Assembly (NCBI GenBank): GCA_013285405.1
Contig: CP053446.1
Coordinates: 1,029,985-1,093,984, forward strand
DNA length: 64,000 bases
Direction of reading: 5' to 3'
Origin: Ignavibacteriota bacterium
GTDB lineage: Bacteria > Bacteroidota > Ignavibacteria > Ignavibacteriales > Ignavibacteriaceae
The notes under the pieces are model-generated. The model did not search any database, was not told where the DNA came from, and was given only the letters and a program-made list of their open reading frames with translations. Of the stretch, positions 43,536 to 52,331 are shown one piece after another. Position 1 is the first letter of the stretch. The number at the start of each line of letters is the position of its first letter. The translations under genes were made by a program, and so were the position numbers.

Positions 43536-43988
43536 ATGGGTAATAATTATAAAGGTTCCAAAAAAGAAACCGAATCTTTGAACACTTATATTAAGCTGAT
43601 TCGTTCGGCGGATTCAATAAGCTCAAAAATAAATCTTGAACTAAGCAATTACCGATTAACTGAAAGTCAATTTGGGGTTTTAGATGCTATCTTTCACCGG
43701 GGACCAATGAAGCATCGGGAATTGGGCAAAAAAATTCTTAAAAGCGGCGGTAACATTACAATGGTAATTAATAATCTTGAAAAGCGTGATTTGGTTCAGA
43801 GAAGAAGAAGCGAGAAAGACAGAAGAGAATTTATTATCCATCTAACACCAAAAGGGAGAAATAAAATCAAGGAAACGTTACCGATAATTGTTAAAAAGAT
43901 TAAAAAGCATTTTGAAATTTTGAATAAAGATGAACAGAGAGAATTACAGGAGCTGTGTAAAATTGTCGGAATGCAAATCAGAAAATAG
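43536..43988 (+). CDS. MarR family transcriptional regulator
   Basis: 150 residues with a MarR-type winged helix: LSNYRLTESQFGVLDAIFH, RELGKKILKSGGNITMVINN near 62-82 (recognition helix) and the wing DLVQRRRSEKDRREFIIHLT near 88-107, with the conserved D-R pair. Long N- and C-terminal helices would form the dimer. The effector is unknown. Directly downstream of the stress membrane protein gene; its stop is one base from the converging sirtuin gene. Confidence 0.88.
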   Translation: MGNNYKGSKKETESLNTYIKLIRSADSISSKINLELSNYRLTESQFGVLDAIFHRGPMKHRELGKKILKSGGNITMVINNLEKRDLVQRRRSEKDRREFIIHLTPKGRNKIKETLPIIVKKIKKHFEILNKDEQRELQELCKIVGMQIRK

Positions 43989-43989
43989 A

Positions 43990-44730
43990 TTATACTTTCA
44001 GTTTGTATTCTTCAAATATTATGGGAAGTATTTCTCCTGCTTTTCCAAAATAAGAATAATTCACCGATGATGATATTTCTGTTTCTTCCAGATTTATTTC
44101 CACGATTGCTGCACCACTAGCTTTAGCTGTATAAACTAATCCGGCAGCAGGATAAACAACTGCTGAAGTTCCAACGACAAAGAAAACATCTGCTTTCATT
44201 GCTGCAAGTTCACCTCCCCGAAACTGATCCTCGGGAAGAAATTCTCCAAACCAAACTACACCTGGACGAATCAAACCACCGCAATCACATTTAGGGACTC
44301 CGTGAGAGAAGTCTAATTCTTCATCGTGATTCTTCTTACAACTTATGCAAAAATTTTTTTCAATGTTTCCGTGAAGTTCAAAAATCTTTTTGCTGCCCGC
44401 TCTGCGATGAAGATTATCAACATTTTGAGTTACAACGGTGACATCGTCGAAGTGGTTTTGCATTTCTGCAATTGTCAGGTGGGCTGCATTCGGTTTTGCT
44501 TCGTGAACAATTTTTCTTCTGTAATTGTACCACTCCCAAACAAGTTCGGGGTTTCTCATAAATGCATCAAAGTTTGCAAGTTCTTCTGGTTTGAACTTAT
44601 TCCACAAACCTTCTTTCCCTCTGAAAGTAGCAATTCCACTTTCAGCAGAGATTCCCGCACCTGTGAAAAAAACAATTGATTTTGCTCCCTTGAGAATATC
44701 AATCAGGCTTTTATCAATCTTAATTCCCAT
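43990..44730 (-). CDS. cobB: NAD-dependent protein deacylase (sirtuin, CobB-like)
   Basis: 246 residues. Removes acyl groups from lysines using NAD. Seen: FFTGAGISAESGIATFRG near residue 22, WEWYNYRRKI near 65 whose Y..R spacing is the desuccinylase signature of SIRT5/CobB-type enzymes, VVTQNVDNLHRRAG near 98, catalytic histidine in ELHGN near 119, zinc site CISC ... CDC near 128 and 150, GVVWFGEFLP and VVGTSAVVYPAAGL near 190. Deacetylase plus desuccinylase activity is likely by motif. Confidence 0.92.
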   Translation of the reverse strand: MGIKIDKSLIDILKGAKSIVFFTGAGISAESGIATFRGKEGLWNKFKPEELANFDAFMRNPELVWEWYNYRRKIVHEAKPNAAHLTIAEMQNHFDDVTVVTQNVDNLHRRAGSKKIFELHGNIEKNFCISCKKNHDEELDFSHGVPKCDCGGLIRPGVVWFGEFLPEDQFRGGELAAMKADVFFVVGTSAVVYPAAGLVYTAKASGAAIVEINLEETEISSSVNYSYFGKAGEILPIIFEEYKLKV

Positions 44731-44803
44731 ATAATCTCTCTCAAAGACATTTTTAATTTTATTTCTTATGTGGACTTAAACTGATAATTGTATAATTTTT
44801 ATT

Positions 44804-45004
44804 GAACTCCTACGGAGTTCGGTTTTAAAAGAGATTTTTCCCACTACTACAGATATTCAACTCCTAACGGAGTTGTTTTTTCTCTTCCTCCGCCTAAATA
44901 ATAAATTTTCCGGATTAAATTATACTTTGGTTTCCTCGCTCCAGAGGAGCGACATATTTATATGAATATAAACCCTAAACAAACCCGCACTCCGTTAGGA
45001 GTGC
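44804..45004. repeat. cluster of four ACTCC/GGAGT palindromes
   Basis: Four perfect hairpins with a shared CTCC ... GGAG core: GAACTCC-TAC-GGAGTTC (44804-44820), CAACTCC-TAAC-GGAGTTG (44858-44875), CGCTCC-AGA-GGAGCG (44937-44951) and GCACTCC-GTTA-GGAGTGC (44987-45004). Arms vary together outside the core. The 358-base gap holds nothing else recognised. The second hairpin is followed by six T residues and could terminate transcription. Confidence 0.75.
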
Positions 45005-45088
45005 AATATTCCCCTTATATTAATTTTTATCAAAAAAATCGAAAGAGTTCTCAATCGGATTTTCAGAATAAAAATCTAAATTTAATAA

Positions 45089-45874
45089 TCACTCGAGTTC
45101 TTTATTTACCTCTTTTAAAAGCTGTTTAGCTTCTTTCAGATATTCATCATCATCTTCAAGAACAAACGGTGCGCTTTCAACTTTTAAAAGATTCTCTTTT
45201 GCAAGTTCATATTCATCTTCTTCGATATACGCTTTAGCAAGGTCAAGGTAAAACATTCTCATATTTGGTCTTAACTTAATCGCATTTTGAAATTCTCTTA
45301 TTGCAACTTCCATGTCTCCCCAGCCTAATCCTAACGGAAGTCTGAGCAGATAAGCTTTCTCACAAACTTTTGCATGAGCTCTTGCAAGAACATAATGTGC
45401 AAGTGCCTGGATATAATTTCCACCATTATTGAGTTGGATTGCTCTTTCACAATCATCTTTAACATCATTCACAGTTCCGATGGCAGAAAAAACTCCTTCG
45501 AACAAAGCGATGCGTCCTTTTACAATCGCTCGTCTAACATAATTTACAGATTGATCTGGTGCAAGTTTAACAGCACTGTCAGCATAAGTAAGTGACTCTT
45601 TATATTTATTAAATTTTGCTTCTTCCTGCTTATCATTTCCTTCGGGCATTTTGTTTGCAATATCTACTAATGCTCTGCTTATTCGCCACATAACTTCCCA
45701 GTTTGCGGGTTTTAGCTTGTCTGCTTCTTTATAAGTCTCCAAAGATTTCTGATGCTGAAATTCAGTGTTGTATTTGTCTCCTTCCTTAATTAATTCTTCA
45801 AATGCTTGAGCAAGAAGACAGTGACTCAAAAAAACATAAAATAGAATTGCCAGAAAAAATGTAGAAATTTTCAT
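45089..45874 (-). CDS. exported TPR-like repeat protein
   Basis: 261 residues. Signal peptide (FFLAILFYVFLSHCLLAQ), then helical repeats of tetratricopeptide kind: AFEELIKEGDKYNTEFQHQKSLETYKEADKLKPANWEVMW, a longer spaced unit with ESLTYADSAVKLAPDQ, AHYVLARAHAKVCEKA and FQNAIKLRPNMRMFYLDLAKAYIEEDEYELAKENLL. It recalls regulator-of-microtubule-dynamics-like TPR proteins found in bacteria. Probably a scaffold in the periplasm; partner unknown. Confidence 0.75.
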   Translation of the reverse strand: MKISTFFLAILFYVFLSHCLLAQAFEELIKEGDKYNTEFQHQKSLETYKEADKLKPANWEVMWRISRALVDIANKMPEGNDKQEEAKFNKYKESLTYADSAVKLAPDQSVNYVRRAIVKGRIALFEGVFSAIGTVNDVKDDCERAIQLNNGGNYIQALAHYVLARAHAKVCEKAYLLRLPLGLGWGDMEVAIREFQNAIKLRPNMRMFYLDLAKAYIEEDEYELAKENLLKVESAPFVLEDDDEYLKEAKQLLKEVNKELE

Positions 45875-45888
45875 GTCTCTCCTTTGCT

Positions 45889-46881
45889 TTAATCGAACAA
45901 AGATTTTTTTGTATTTTCTTCAGGAATATTCTCGAAGTTAAATTTATAAAGATCGGTATCAGCCAGATGAATAAACTTTGTCCAGTTTGAATCCGGTTTT
46001 AATTCTGATTCGACTGCATTTTTGTATGCATTAACTTTGGCACTTAACTCATCCGCCTGATACAACGTTATTGCTTCAGCAGTTTTTGGAACGACAGGTG
46101 AAGCATGTTCAAGTTTTCCCTGATGACTTAGTATTAAATGAATAAGATTGTTCTCCAATTCTGCAGTGAAACCCGGAATTTTTTTTATTTCATCACGGAC
46201 AAGATTTGAAGCAATTACAATATGTCCGATAAGTTTTCCTTTATCAGTGTATTCAAATGCTGAGTAAAATGCAAGTTCTTCAATCTTACCAACATCGTGC
46301 AGCATGGCTCCCGAAACCAGTAAATCTCTATTGAGTTCCGGATGAAATTCACACATCAGTTCACAAATTTTGATTATCTCAAGAGTATGTTCAATCAAAC
46401 CATGGATATAAGCATGATGCCAGGATTTTCCTGCGGGTGCTGTTGAAAAAAGTTCAAACCTGATTCCGCTAAAAATTTCTGATAGCAATTTATTAAGATG
46501 TTTGTTGGAAATATTTTTAATCTTTTGATTGAATTCTTTTTTCATCTCTTCCGGATTACGTTTTGAGTGCGGAAGAAAATCTTTTGGAAATACTTTATCT
46601 TTTTCAACAGCTAATCTGATTGATGAAACTCTTATCTGCAGAGAACCTTGAAATTCTTCAATTGTACCGGTTACTTTTACGACATCACCAACTTTTCCTT
46701 TTGCAGCAATCTCAGCAAATCCTTCCCAAATATTTGCATTCATTGAAGTTGATTTATCACCAAGTTCAGTAGAAAGAAAATCGCGGTCATTTTTTGTGCT
46801 GCGCAATTCAATTCTTCTGATTAACAGGAAGTGATCAACCCTGTCATTTTTTATTAAAGTTTTTAGTTCTGGCTGTTTCAT
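45889..46881 (-). CDS. YhaM-type 3'-5' exoribonuclease (OB fold + HD domain)
   Basis: 330 residues. N-terminal OB-fold nucleic-acid-binding domain (about 15-95; LSTELGDKSTSMNANIW, VKVTGTIEEFQGSLQIRV) and an HD phosphohydrolase-type domain with HGLIEHTLEII near 163, LHDVGKIEE near 192, GHIVIASNLV near 217 and SHQGKLEHASP near 248. This order is that of YhaM, a metal-dependent exonuclease with activity on RNA and DNA. No signal peptide. Confidence 0.87.
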   Translation of the reverse strand: MKQPELKTLIKNDRVDHFLLIRRIELRSTKNDRDFLSTELGDKSTSMNANIWEGFAEIAAKGKVGDVVKVTGTIEEFQGSLQIRVSSIRLAVEKDKVFPKDFLPHSKRNPEEMKKEFNQKIKNISNKHLNKLLSEIFSGIRFELFSTAPAGKSWHHAYIHGLIEHTLEIIKICELMCEFHPELNRDLLVSGAMLHDVGKIEELAFYSAFEYTDKGKLIGHIVIASNLVRDEIKKIPGFTAELENNLIHLILSHQGKLEHASPVVPKTAEAITLYQADELSAKVNAYKNAVESELKPDSNWTKFIHLADTDLYKFNFENIPEENTKKSLFD

Positions 46882-46939
46882 TGATCAGAAATTAATTTAT
46901 TGGTTATACAAACTGATGTCATTTTTTCAGGCTTATTTA

Positions 46940-48427
46940 CTAACTAAATATCAGAGATTCAATTTTATCATTGAGAAGTTCAGTAAGTGCCGGCTTATCC
47001 TTAATTATTTTAACATTAAGTTCCTGATAAGCACTAACCACGTCTTCTGAAGCAGAATCAATAAAAACAATAAATGGAATCCTTATGTTTTTATGCTTGT
47101 TGATTGTTGATTTTATAAGTTGAAGACCATCCATTAATGGAAGATCGTGTTCAATTACTACAAGTGATGGTGATTTAGAAGATATTATTTCAATCGCTTC
47201 AAATCCATTTTCAGCTTTAAGAATCTGAAGATTCGGATAATTATTTTTAACTCCGTCTTCAATCTCTTGCAGAGCTTCTGCGTCATTAATAACAAGCAGG
47301 ATATAGCTTTCTGCAGATGGCAAAGTGAAATGAAATTCACTTCCCTTCCCTTCAGTGGAAAAAAACCATATCTCACCGCCGTGCTTTTCAACAATAAGTC
47401 TTGAAAGTATAAGACCAAGTCCGCTTCCTTTTTCGCCTTTGGTTCCTTCGGTAGAAAAAAGTTTTCCGATATTAAAAATTTTATCGCGATTAATTTCTGA
47501 AATCCCGACGCCTTTATCCTTAATAATAAATTCAGTGAAATTATTATTGTAAATATTTGCGGATATTTCTACCGATTCGTTTTCATGCGAATACTTAATT
47601 GCATTACTAATAATATTCATAAATATTTTTGTTACCAGCCGTTCGTCAGCATCAATATGAAATGAATCCGGAATGTTGACATTTATATTTATATTTTTTC
47701 GAAAAGCCTGTGCTGTCAGATAGGATATGCATACATACGTAATATTCAAAGCGTGGAGTCTCTGTATATCTGTCTTTACTTTACCAGTCTGTATTTGAGA
47801 CCAGTCAAAAAGATGGTTAATGAGTCTGAGCTGATTATTTGAAGAATCATAAATAAATTTTACATACTCAGCTTTATCTTTATCAGGAAGTTTTGTTTCG
47901 TTAAGAATAATTTCCGCAAAACCGAGAATACTTGTAAATGGTGCACGAAGATCATGCGAAAGTACGGACAGAAAACTATCCTTGGATGAATTGATTAACT
48001 CAAGCTGCTGATTTTCAATCTTCAAATTTTCTACTGACTGAATGTATTCCGAAACATCAGATATCACTCCAATTTTGTTTATGACTTTCCCATTCTTATC
48101 TGACACTAATTTAATTTTCTCAGATACATTAATGATCCTGTCATCTTTCCTGATTATCCGGTAATCTAACTTTATAGTTTTTCCTTCAGGGTTCAGAAGC
48201 CATTTATCAAGAGATTTCCGGTACGATGTTACGTCATCTCCGACAATTATTGATAACCAGCCGCCACGTTCACTCAACTCAGTTGTTGAATAACCCGTAA
48301 CAGCTAAGAAGTTATCAGAATACGTTATGGACGAATCATTTGCATCTTCAACCCAGAAAAATAAATCATCGAAATGTTTAAAGACTTCATCAAAGTTGAA
48401 ACCTGCACTTTTTTTCTTTTTGACCAA
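46940..48427 (-). CDS. PAS-containing hybrid sensor histidine kinase with degenerate receiver
   Basis: 495 residues, soluble. PAS domain (about 12-130; TYSDNFLAVTGYSTTEL, then a PAC-like DVSEYIQ), HisKA with the phospho-acceptor in FLSVLSHDLRAPFTSILGF near 157, HATPase with IISNAIKYSHEN (N box), IKDKGVGISE, GSGLGLILSRLIVEKHGGEIW. The C-terminal receiver (about 375-495) has VVIEHDLPLMDG where the usual D before XXLP is E, and ND in place of the acidic pair, so it probably cannot be phosphorylated normally. Ligand and partner unknown; no regulator gene adjoins it. Confidence 0.87.
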   Translation of the reverse strand: MVKKKKSAGFNFDEVFKHFDDLFFWVEDANDSSITYSDNFLAVTGYSTTELSERGGWLSIIVGDDVTSYRKSLDKWLLNPEGKTIKLDYRIIRKDDRIINVSEKIKLVSDKNGKVINKIGVISDVSEYIQSVENLKIENQQLELINSSKDSFLSVLSHDLRAPFTSILGFAEIILNETKLPDKDKAEYVKFIYDSSNNQLRLINHLFDWSQIQTGKVKTDIQRLHALNITYVCISYLTAQAFRKNININVNIPDSFHIDADERLVTKIFMNIISNAIKYSHENESVEISANIYNNNFTEFIIKDKGVGISEINRDKIFNIGKLFSTEGTKGEKGSGLGLILSRLIVEKHGGEIWFFSTEGKGSEFHFTLPSAESYILLVINDAEALQEIEDGVKNNYPNLQILKAENGFEAIEIISSKSPSLVVIEHDLPLMDGLQLIKSTINKHKNIRIPFIVFIDSASEDVVSAYQELNVKIIKDKPALTELLNDKIESLIFS

Positions 48428-48769
48428 AGATTTAACGACAATCCTCTGCTTTCTTTTCTAAAAAACATACTTCAATAATAAAAAATAATTCTAACTTATA
48501 ACAGAAATTAAGTTGGCACTGAAATTTAATATGTTTGAAATTGTTGTTTTAAAAAATATTTAACGACAATATCAATTTATGAAAGAATAATGGGAAATGA
48601 TCAAACACAATATGCAACTGGATTATCTTACCGTTATTTGTTTATAAATGGTTTTATGTAATCTCATAAGAACTAAAAATTTCCGACTAAAAATTTTCCA
48701 GCCAGATTTTCCTGTTTGATTTGCCTGCATCTTCCGATTACATTTGAATTAAACATTCAGGGAGCTAAC
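48428..48769. other. divergent promoter region without recognised genes
   Basis: 342 bases between the minus-strand kinase and the plus-strand von Willebrand gene. AT-rich. Nothing gene-like, no clear palindrome. AGGGAGC just before 48770 is the ribosome site that fixes the start of the next gene. Confidence 0.5.
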
Positions 48770-49996
48770 ATGTTTACTAAAATTACTTTTCTCGCCTTAT
48801 TAATTATATCGACTATCTCTGCAAAGAGTGGTGTTATATCCGGAAAGGTTACCGATGCTGAAACCGGAGAAGTTTTAATCGGTGCTAATGTCATAATATT
48901 AAACACAAATTGGGGTGCCGCAACTGACATCGAAGGATTCTTTAAAATAAAATCTGTTCCCCCGGGAATCTATGAACTGAAAGCATCTTATATTGGTTAC
49001 TCTTCACAAACAATTAAAGATGTCAAAGTAATAGCTTCTGATAGTCTATTTATTGAGATAAAACTCAAAACTGATTTTAATTTATCAGAAATATTAGTCG
49101 TTGAATCAAAGCCGACTACGAACAAATATTCAACGAATTCATGTAAAGTCACAAACTCAGAGTTTATTCAAACTCTGCATATACGCGGTGGTCGAGGCAG
49201 TGAAGTACTTTATTATATTGAAGGAACAAATATTCAAGTCGGAGGTTATTCAGCAGAATTTAATCAGTGCTTGCAATCTGGACCATCAAATACGGAAGAG
49301 TACAGCACAATTGTTGAAAACGAATTCCTTAATGCATTCAGCAATCCGCTATCAACATTTTCAATAGACGTTGATGCAGCATCATATAGTAACGTTAGAA
49401 GATTTATTGATGCCGGACAACTTCCGCCAAAAGATGCAGTGAGAGTGGAAGAATTTATTAATTATTTTGATTATGATTATCCTCAACCAAAAGGTGAAGA
49501 TCCGTTTTCGTTATTTACAGAACTCGGTGTTTGTCCATGGAATGAAAATAATTATCTGCTCCATGTTGGCATCAAGGGAAAAGAATTGATGGATGAAGAA
49601 AGAACAGATTGCAATCTTGTTTTCCTTCTGGATGTTTCAGGCTCGATGGTGCCAGAAAATAAACTTCCACTTGTAAAGAAAGCATTTAAGTTTCTTGTAA
49701 AAAACTTAAAACAAAATGATAAAATTGCAATTGTTGTTTATGCTGGTTCTGCCGGACTTGTACTTCCGGCAACTTATGGATATGAGAAAGATAAAATTTT
49801 TTCTGCACTTGAAACGTTAAATGCGGGTGGTTCAACAGCCGGTGGTGCCGGAATACAACTGGCTTATAAAATTGCTAAAGAAAATTTCATTGTTGGTGGT
49901 AATAACAGAATAATTTTAGCAACCGATGGTGATTTTAATGTGGGTGTTTCCAGCACTTCGGAACTTGTTAAAATGATTGAAGAAAAAAAGAGATGA
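48770..49996 (+). CDS. exported von Willebrand A-domain protein (YfbK-like), N-terminal piece of frameshifted gene
   Basis: First 408 codons of a gene continued in another frame at 49977-50732. Seen: signal peptide (MFTKITFLALLIISTISA), carboxypeptidase-regulatory-like domain (SGVISGKVTDAETGEVLIGANV, 20-110), a short TonB-plug-like relic (LHIRGGRGSEVLYYIEGTNI), the YfbK N-terminal region (FSIDVDAASYSNVRRFI) and the von Willebrand domain with metal-site DVSGSM. The frame ends EEKKR at an A7 run (49983-49989). ATG 48770 with AGGGAGC before it is chosen over TTG 48716. Surface adhesion or scaffold role is inferred. Confidence 0.83.
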   Translation: MFTKITFLALLIISTISAKSGVISGKVTDAETGEVLIGANVIILNTNWGAATDIEGFFKIKSVPPGIYELKASYIGYSSQTIKDVKVIASDSLFIEIKLKTDFNLSEILVVESKPTTNKYSTNSCKVTNSEFIQTLHIRGGRGSEVLYYIEGTNIQVGGYSAEFNQCLQSGPSNTEEYSTIVENEFLNAFSNPLSTFSIDVDAASYSNVRRFIDAGQLPPKDAVRVEEFINYFDYDYPQPKGEDPFSLFTELGVCPWNENNYLLHVGIKGKELMDEERTDCNLVFLLDVSGSMVPENKLPLVKKAFKFLVKNLKQNDKIAIVVYAGSAGLVLPATYGYEKDKIFSALETLNAGGSTAGGAGIQLAYKIAKENFIVGGNNRIILATDGDFNVGVSSTSELVKMIEEKKR

Positions 49997-50732
49997 AGGA
50001 ATTTTCCTTACACTACTCGGTTTCGGAATGGATAATTATAAAGATGGAAGATTGGAAGAATTAGCAGACAAAGGCAATGGCAATTATTATTATATCGATA
50101 ATATTCTCGAAGCTAAAAAAGTTTTTGATCACGATTTAATGGGAACACTGTTTACAATTGCGAAGGACGTTAAAATCCAGATTGAGTTCAATCCTTTCAA
50201 AGTTGAAGAGTATCGATTAATTGGTTATGAGAATCGTTTGTTGAAAAAAGAAGACTTTGCTGATGATAAAAAAGATGCCGGCGAGCTCGGTGCCGGACAT
50301 ACTGTAACGGCTCTGTATGAAATAGTACCTGCTAAAGTAAGATTAATATCAAATGAGTATGAAGATTTGAAATATCAGACAAGTAAATTAACTAACGAAG
50401 CTAAGGACTCAGATGAATTACTAACGTTGAAATTAAGATTTAAACTTCCTGATAAAGCTAACAGTAAGTTGATAACATCTGTTGTTTACAATAGAATATT
50501 TTCGCCAGATTCGCTCTCTGAAAATTTTAATTTCAGCTCTGCAGTCGCAGGTTTCGCAATGCTGCTTCGAGATAGTAAGTTCAAAGGTCAAGTCGATTAT
50601 AAAATGATTGAAGAACTTGCAGAAAATAATCTGGGTGATGATAAATATGGATACAGAGATGAATTTATTTCAATATTAAAACGTGCAAAGAAATTAAGTG
50701 AGGGGCTTTCTTTGTTAGAGGATGGAAAATAA
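49977..50732 (+). CDS. von Willebrand A-domain protein (YfbK-like), C-terminal piece of frameshifted gene
   Basis: Continuation of the gene at 48770. The TTG at 49977 is not a true start: the preceding frame ends MIEEKKR and this one goes on KRDEGIFLTLLGFGMDNYKDG, the normal end of the von Willebrand domain. It is followed by the YfbK C-terminal domain (NPFKVEEYRLIGYENRLLKKEDF, GAGHTVTALYEIVP). One A fewer in the A7 run at 49983-49989 restores a single protein of about 653 residues. Transcriptional slippage on the run could also give some full-length product. Confidence 0.82.
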   Translation: MKKKRDEGIFLTLLGFGMDNYKDGRLEELADKGNGNYYYIDNILEAKKVFDHDLMGTLFTIAKDVKIQIEFNPFKVEEYRLIGYENRLLKKEDFADDKKDAGELGAGHTVTALYEIVPAKVRLISNEYEDLKYQTSKLTNEAKDSDELLTLKLRFKLPDKANSKLITSVVYNRIFSPDSLSENFNFSSAVAGFAMLLRDSKFKGQVDYKMIEELAENNLGDDKYGYRDEFISILKRAKKLSEGLSLLEDGK

Positions 50733-50777
50733 AGCTTTAACTGATACCTTAGCTCGTAGTGATAGTAATGGAAATGA

Positions 50778-51947
50778 TTAAACAACAAAAACTTTTGCGA
50801 TATCAACAAGAAGTGACGGTTGGTTAAATAATGCGGTTGTGAATAATCTTCCAAGCGTTCTTTTTTCATAAGGAATTTTATTGAAGGCGTGTGCAATGTT
50901 GTTAAACTTCTCATCCGAAAAATTGTATATGCCTTCTTTAATCCTGTTGAAGGTTTCGTGACGTTTACCAAGTCTTTCAGACCAGGCTTTGTCGTAAGTT
51001 AAAATATGATCAAGCTTGTTCATTTTGATTGCTTCGGCTGCGATAGTTCCGGCAATTTTTCCGCCGATCATTCCAGAAGCAATCCCTCCACCACTTAAAG
51101 GATTAACCTGTCTTGCTGCATCACCAACAAGCATAATTCCCGGAGAAGAAATTTTTTTAAGTGTGATTGCACATGGAACTCCGCCAGCAATTTTTGTCAG
51201 AACAGGTGCATTCGGATAATGCTTGTTCATAAAATCATCAAGAAAAGATTGAGCAGATTTTTTCTTACCAACTAATCCGCTGACACCAAGTCCAATATTT
51301 GCTTTGTTATGTCCTTTGGGAAATACCCAGAAGTAACCATTTGGTGCAACATCTTTCCCGAAGAAAAAATAGAGTGTGTTTTGATCAACAGGAATATTTG
51401 CCGCAGTAATTTGAACAGCGCTTTCCATATCACGGAAATCAATATAAGTATCGAGTCCTGCCCAGCGACCAACACGTGATTCAACTCCATCTGCAGCTAT
51501 TACAACTTTTGCTTTGATTTCTTTTTGTTCACCATGATATTCATATTTAACACCAGATACTTTTCCATCATCAAACAGCAAGTCATTCACATAAGCACGA
51601 GTGAGAATTTCAACACCTGCATCTGCGGCAGTTCTCGCAAGTTCATAATCAAAAATTCTGCGTTCAAGTACATAACCTGCTTCTCCGAAATCAAGAATTA
51701 CTTCTGTTTCATCTGGTGCATTAAATGAAAACTTGCTGATCTTCGCAGCAATCCATTTATCATCGGAAGAAATAAATTCTTCAACACCAACTTTACTGAT
51801 TGCTTCTCCGCATCGAACAGGATATCCAACGTCTCTATCTTTTTCGAGCATCAAAACAGAAACACCTCGTTCAGCAGCAAAACGAGCAGCCATACTTCCG
51901 GCTGGTCCGGCTCCAACTACTATTATGTCGTACTCTTTTTTCATCAT
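50778..51947 (-). CDS. geranylgeranyl reductase family FAD-dependent oxidoreductase
   Basis: 389 residues. FAD-binding start DIIVVGAGPAGSMAARFAAERG near residue 8, then CGEAISKVGVEEF near 46, AADGVESRVGRWAG near 150, and the second flavin motif LVGDAARQVNPLSGGGIASGM near 275, all as in the geranylgeranyl reductase family, which saturates isoprenoid chains of quinones, chlorophyll-type or lipid substrates. The substrate here is unknown. The ferredoxin gene directly upstream is a plausible electron donor. A dispersed repeat lies between them. Confidence 0.87.
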   Translation of the reverse strand: MMKKEYDIIVVGAGPAGSMAARFAAERGVSVLMLEKDRDVGYPVRCGEAISKVGVEEFISSDDKWIAAKISKFSFNAPDETEVILDFGEAGYVLERRIFDYELARTAADAGVEILTRAYVNDLLFDDGKVSGVKYEYHGEQKEIKAKVVIAADGVESRVGRWAGLDTYIDFRDMESAVQITAANIPVDQNTLYFFFGKDVAPNGYFWVFPKGHNKANIGLGVSGLVGKKKSAQSFLDDFMNKHYPNAPVLTKIAGGVPCAITLKKISSPGIMLVGDAARQVNPLSGGGIASGMIGGKIAGTIAAEAIKMNKLDHILTYDKAWSERLGKRHETFNRIKEGIYNFSDEKFNNIAHAFNKIPYEKRTLGRLFTTALFNQPSLLVDIAKVFVV

Positions 51948-51951
51948 CTGG

Positions 51952-52036
51952 GTTAATCAGTTTGATCTGCGTCATCTGCGTTCCATTGTTTTTAATAGAA
52001 CGCTGATTTCGCTGATTGAGCAGATTTTCGCTGATT
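51952..52036 (-). repeat. dispersed ACGCAGATGAC-type intergenic repeat, copy 2
   Basis: On the minus strand it reads AATGGAACGCAGATGACGCA then GATCAAACTGATTAAC just before the reductase ATG, preceded by AATCAGCG-type units and GCGTTCTAT. It is related to the copy at 1872-1952 and lies in the same place relative to the following gene. Confidence 0.6.
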
Positions 52037-52256
52037 ACTCCATAACCCCTTCTCGATTAAATTTAATAACCTCTATAGGACAACTCCAAACACACTTGGC
52101 ACAATTAGTACAACGCGGATCGATAATAAATATTTCTGCTTCTTTTAATTCGATTGCATCTTCGGGACAAACTCCAACACAACATCCGCAGAAGTCACAC
52201 CTATCCGGAAGGATTTCAATCATTAACTTGCCTGTTTTTGCCTGACGGTATTGCAT
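52035..52256 (-). CDS. 2[4Fe-4S] ferredoxin
   Basis: Small electron carrier with two cluster motifs, CDFCGCCVGVCP and CTNCAKCVWSCP, each CX2CX2CX3CP. ATG 52256 gives 73 residues; ATG 52223 (MIEILPDRCD) gives 62 and is more like typical ferredoxins, the extra 11 residues being repeat-like in base composition. Probably donates electrons to the downstream geranylgeranyl-reductase-like enzyme, an inference from gene order. Confidence 0.9.
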   Translation of the reverse strand: MQYRQAKTGKLMIEILPDRCDFCGCCVGVCPEDAIELKEAEIFIIDPRCTNCAKCVWSCPIEVIKFNREGVME

Positions 52257-52331
52257 ACCAATTAAAAATGAAAAATTAACAATTAAAAATTTGACAGATT
52301 CAAATTAAGGAAAGTGGTTGAGAGATTAAAA

